From assembly GCA_965601685.1 (NCBI GenBank), contig CBFCWI010000002.1:248001-312000 (forward strand): a stretch of 64,000 nucleotides of DNA, in the 5' to 3' direction. Position 1 is the stretch's first letter. Every line of letters starts with the position of its first letter. The translations under genes were made by a program, and so were the position numbers. Under the pieces are notes generated by a model, which saw only the letters and a program-made list of their open reading frames with translations, had not been told where the DNA came from and did not search any database. Shown piece by piece: positions 63,400 to 64,000 of the stretch. Source of the stretch: JANQJD01 sp965601685. Its GTDB lineage: Bacteria; Pseudomonadota; Alphaproteobacteria; Rhodospirillales; Rhodospirillaceae.

Positions 63400-64000
63400 A
63401 TGATGGACGGTGCTGATCCCAATCTACACGAGGTCAGGGACCCAGCGCCGTTTTTGGGTGTGACTTGCTCCCTAAACGGCCGGTACTGGCTGTGTGCAGC
63501 TGCCGACGAACGCGCTACCCTTGCCCTATGCCAGCGCACTGGTCTGCCAGATATGATCGCACAGGTCTTAGTAAGACGTGGTGTCTCTCCTGATACGGTA
63601 GAATCATATATCACTCCAAAGTTGTTATACTCTTTTCCAGATCCCTTTCACTTGAAAGATATGAAAAGCGCTGCAGAGCGCTTAGCTGTTGCTATCATGC
63701 GTAAGGAAACTGTCGCTGTATTCGGTGACTATGACGTGGACGGTGCCACTGCTGCCGCGTTGATGAAGCGCTTTATCGACGCTGCTGGTGGTCAGACTGT
63801 ACTGTATGTTCCCCACCGCCTTAACGAAGGCTATGGCCCTAATGCAAAGGCTCTATTGAAATTACAATCTATAGGAGCATCACTAGTATTGATGGTAGAT
63901 TGTGGCACCTCTGCCTTCCAGCCGCTGGCATTAGCAATGAAAGCGGGTCTGGATATAATAGTAGTGGATCATCATAAGGCAGAAGTACAGCTGCCTAGAG
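63400..64000 (+). CDS. recJ: Single-strand DNA exonuclease RecJ, 3' end cut by the window edge
   Basis: The first 200 residues are in the window. FLGVTCSLNGRYWL opens the conserved part, followed by LCQRTGLPDMIAQVLVRRGVSPD. The DHH-family motifs VAVFGDYDVDGATAAALMKR (motif I) and IIVVDHHKAEVQLP (motif III, DHH) coordinate Mn. VPHRLNEGYG lies between. RecJ degrades 5' ends of single strands in recombination and mismatch repair. ATG at 63400 or 63403; the Shine-Dalgarno is weak (AGG). Upstream is the large empty stretch. Confidence 0.93.
   Translation, partial: MMDGADPNLHEVRDPAPFLGVTCSLNGRYWLCAAADERATLALCQRTGLPDMIAQVLVRRGVSPDTVESYITPKLLYSFPDPFHLKDMKSAAERLAVAIMRKETVAVFGDYDVDGATAAALMKRFIDAAGGQTVLYVPHRLNEGYGPNAKALLKLQSIGASLVLMVDCGTSAFQPLALAMKAGLDIIVVDHHKAEVQLPR

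Noticed and set aside
1..64000. CRISPR arrays, insertion sequences, prophage or restriction systems
   Set aside because: No spaced repeat array, transposase, integrase or phage gene is visible; the only methylase is the solitary CcrM type.

Overview
The window reads as a chromosomal segment of an alphaproteobacterium with a sulfur-oxidising (thiotrophic) metabolism. Alphaproteobacterial signs are a CcrM-type DNA methyltransferase, an Hsp20 gene followed by a DUF1150 gene, a DUF6489 protein, the carA / yqeY / dnaG arrangement, overlapping thrB-rnhA, and the mnmG-rsmG-parA-parB string. Sulfur metabolism is shown by aprB-aprA (adenylylsulfate reductase) and a secreted Gly/Trp/Tyr-rich protein that looks like a sulfur-globule envelope protein. 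Base composition looks close to even. Seventeen gene-free or unassignable stretches of more than 300 bp add up to roughly 9 kb, and one gene is visibly broken. That pattern suits a host-associated genome under reduction. Alphaproteobacterial thiotrophic symbionts such as Candidatus Riegeria are a reasonable comparison, but this is inference: no rRNA is present to place it.

Layout. 1-11 kb: the end of a quinone oxidoreductase gene, prs, tRNA-Gln, then the leftward operon yyaL-like / mnmG / rsmG / parA / parB with a parS site inside rsmG, and mnmE pointing away. 11-16.7 kb: a leftward accessory island with an exported orphan, a sulfur-globule-like protein, an exported DUF4412-like protein, a frameshifted ParA/MinD-like ATPase remnant, a TPR protein and a dynamin-like membrane GTPase. 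A possible two-state RNA structure that can bury the Shine-Dalgarno of the DUF4412-like gene lies in this island. 17-22 kb: SCP2 / membrane-fusion / RND exporter operon. 23-28 kb: a Met-rich coiled-coil membrane protein, an FAD oxidoreductase, a CDP-alcohol phosphotransferase homologue lacking one motif aspartate, rpsU with an apparent non-AUG start, ubiK, tRNA-Arg and carA. 29-34 kb: yqeY, dnaG, a 1 kb empty region, ubiD. 34-38 kb: aprB, aprA, and a YkgJ-type cysteine-cluster protein.

38-46 kb: an orphan, folE, thrB-rnhA, a ferredoxin-NADP reductase-like gene, a polysaccharide deacetylase, ccrM and a lone cbiD. 46-57 kb: mutS, ygfZ, rpmI-rplT-pheS-pheT and a PhyH-type dioxygenase. 57-64 kb: a second, motif-complete CDP-alcohol phosphotransferase, an Smr protein, fabI-aroC, hsp20-DUF1150, a 1.36 kb empty region and the start of recJ.

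Most genes are housekeeping. The parts with most novelty are the sulfur-globule island at 12.9-16.7 kb with its RNA structure and ParA-like remnant, the Met-rich protein at 23.3 kb, the CDP-alcohol phosphotransferase with the altered motif, and the rpsU start.
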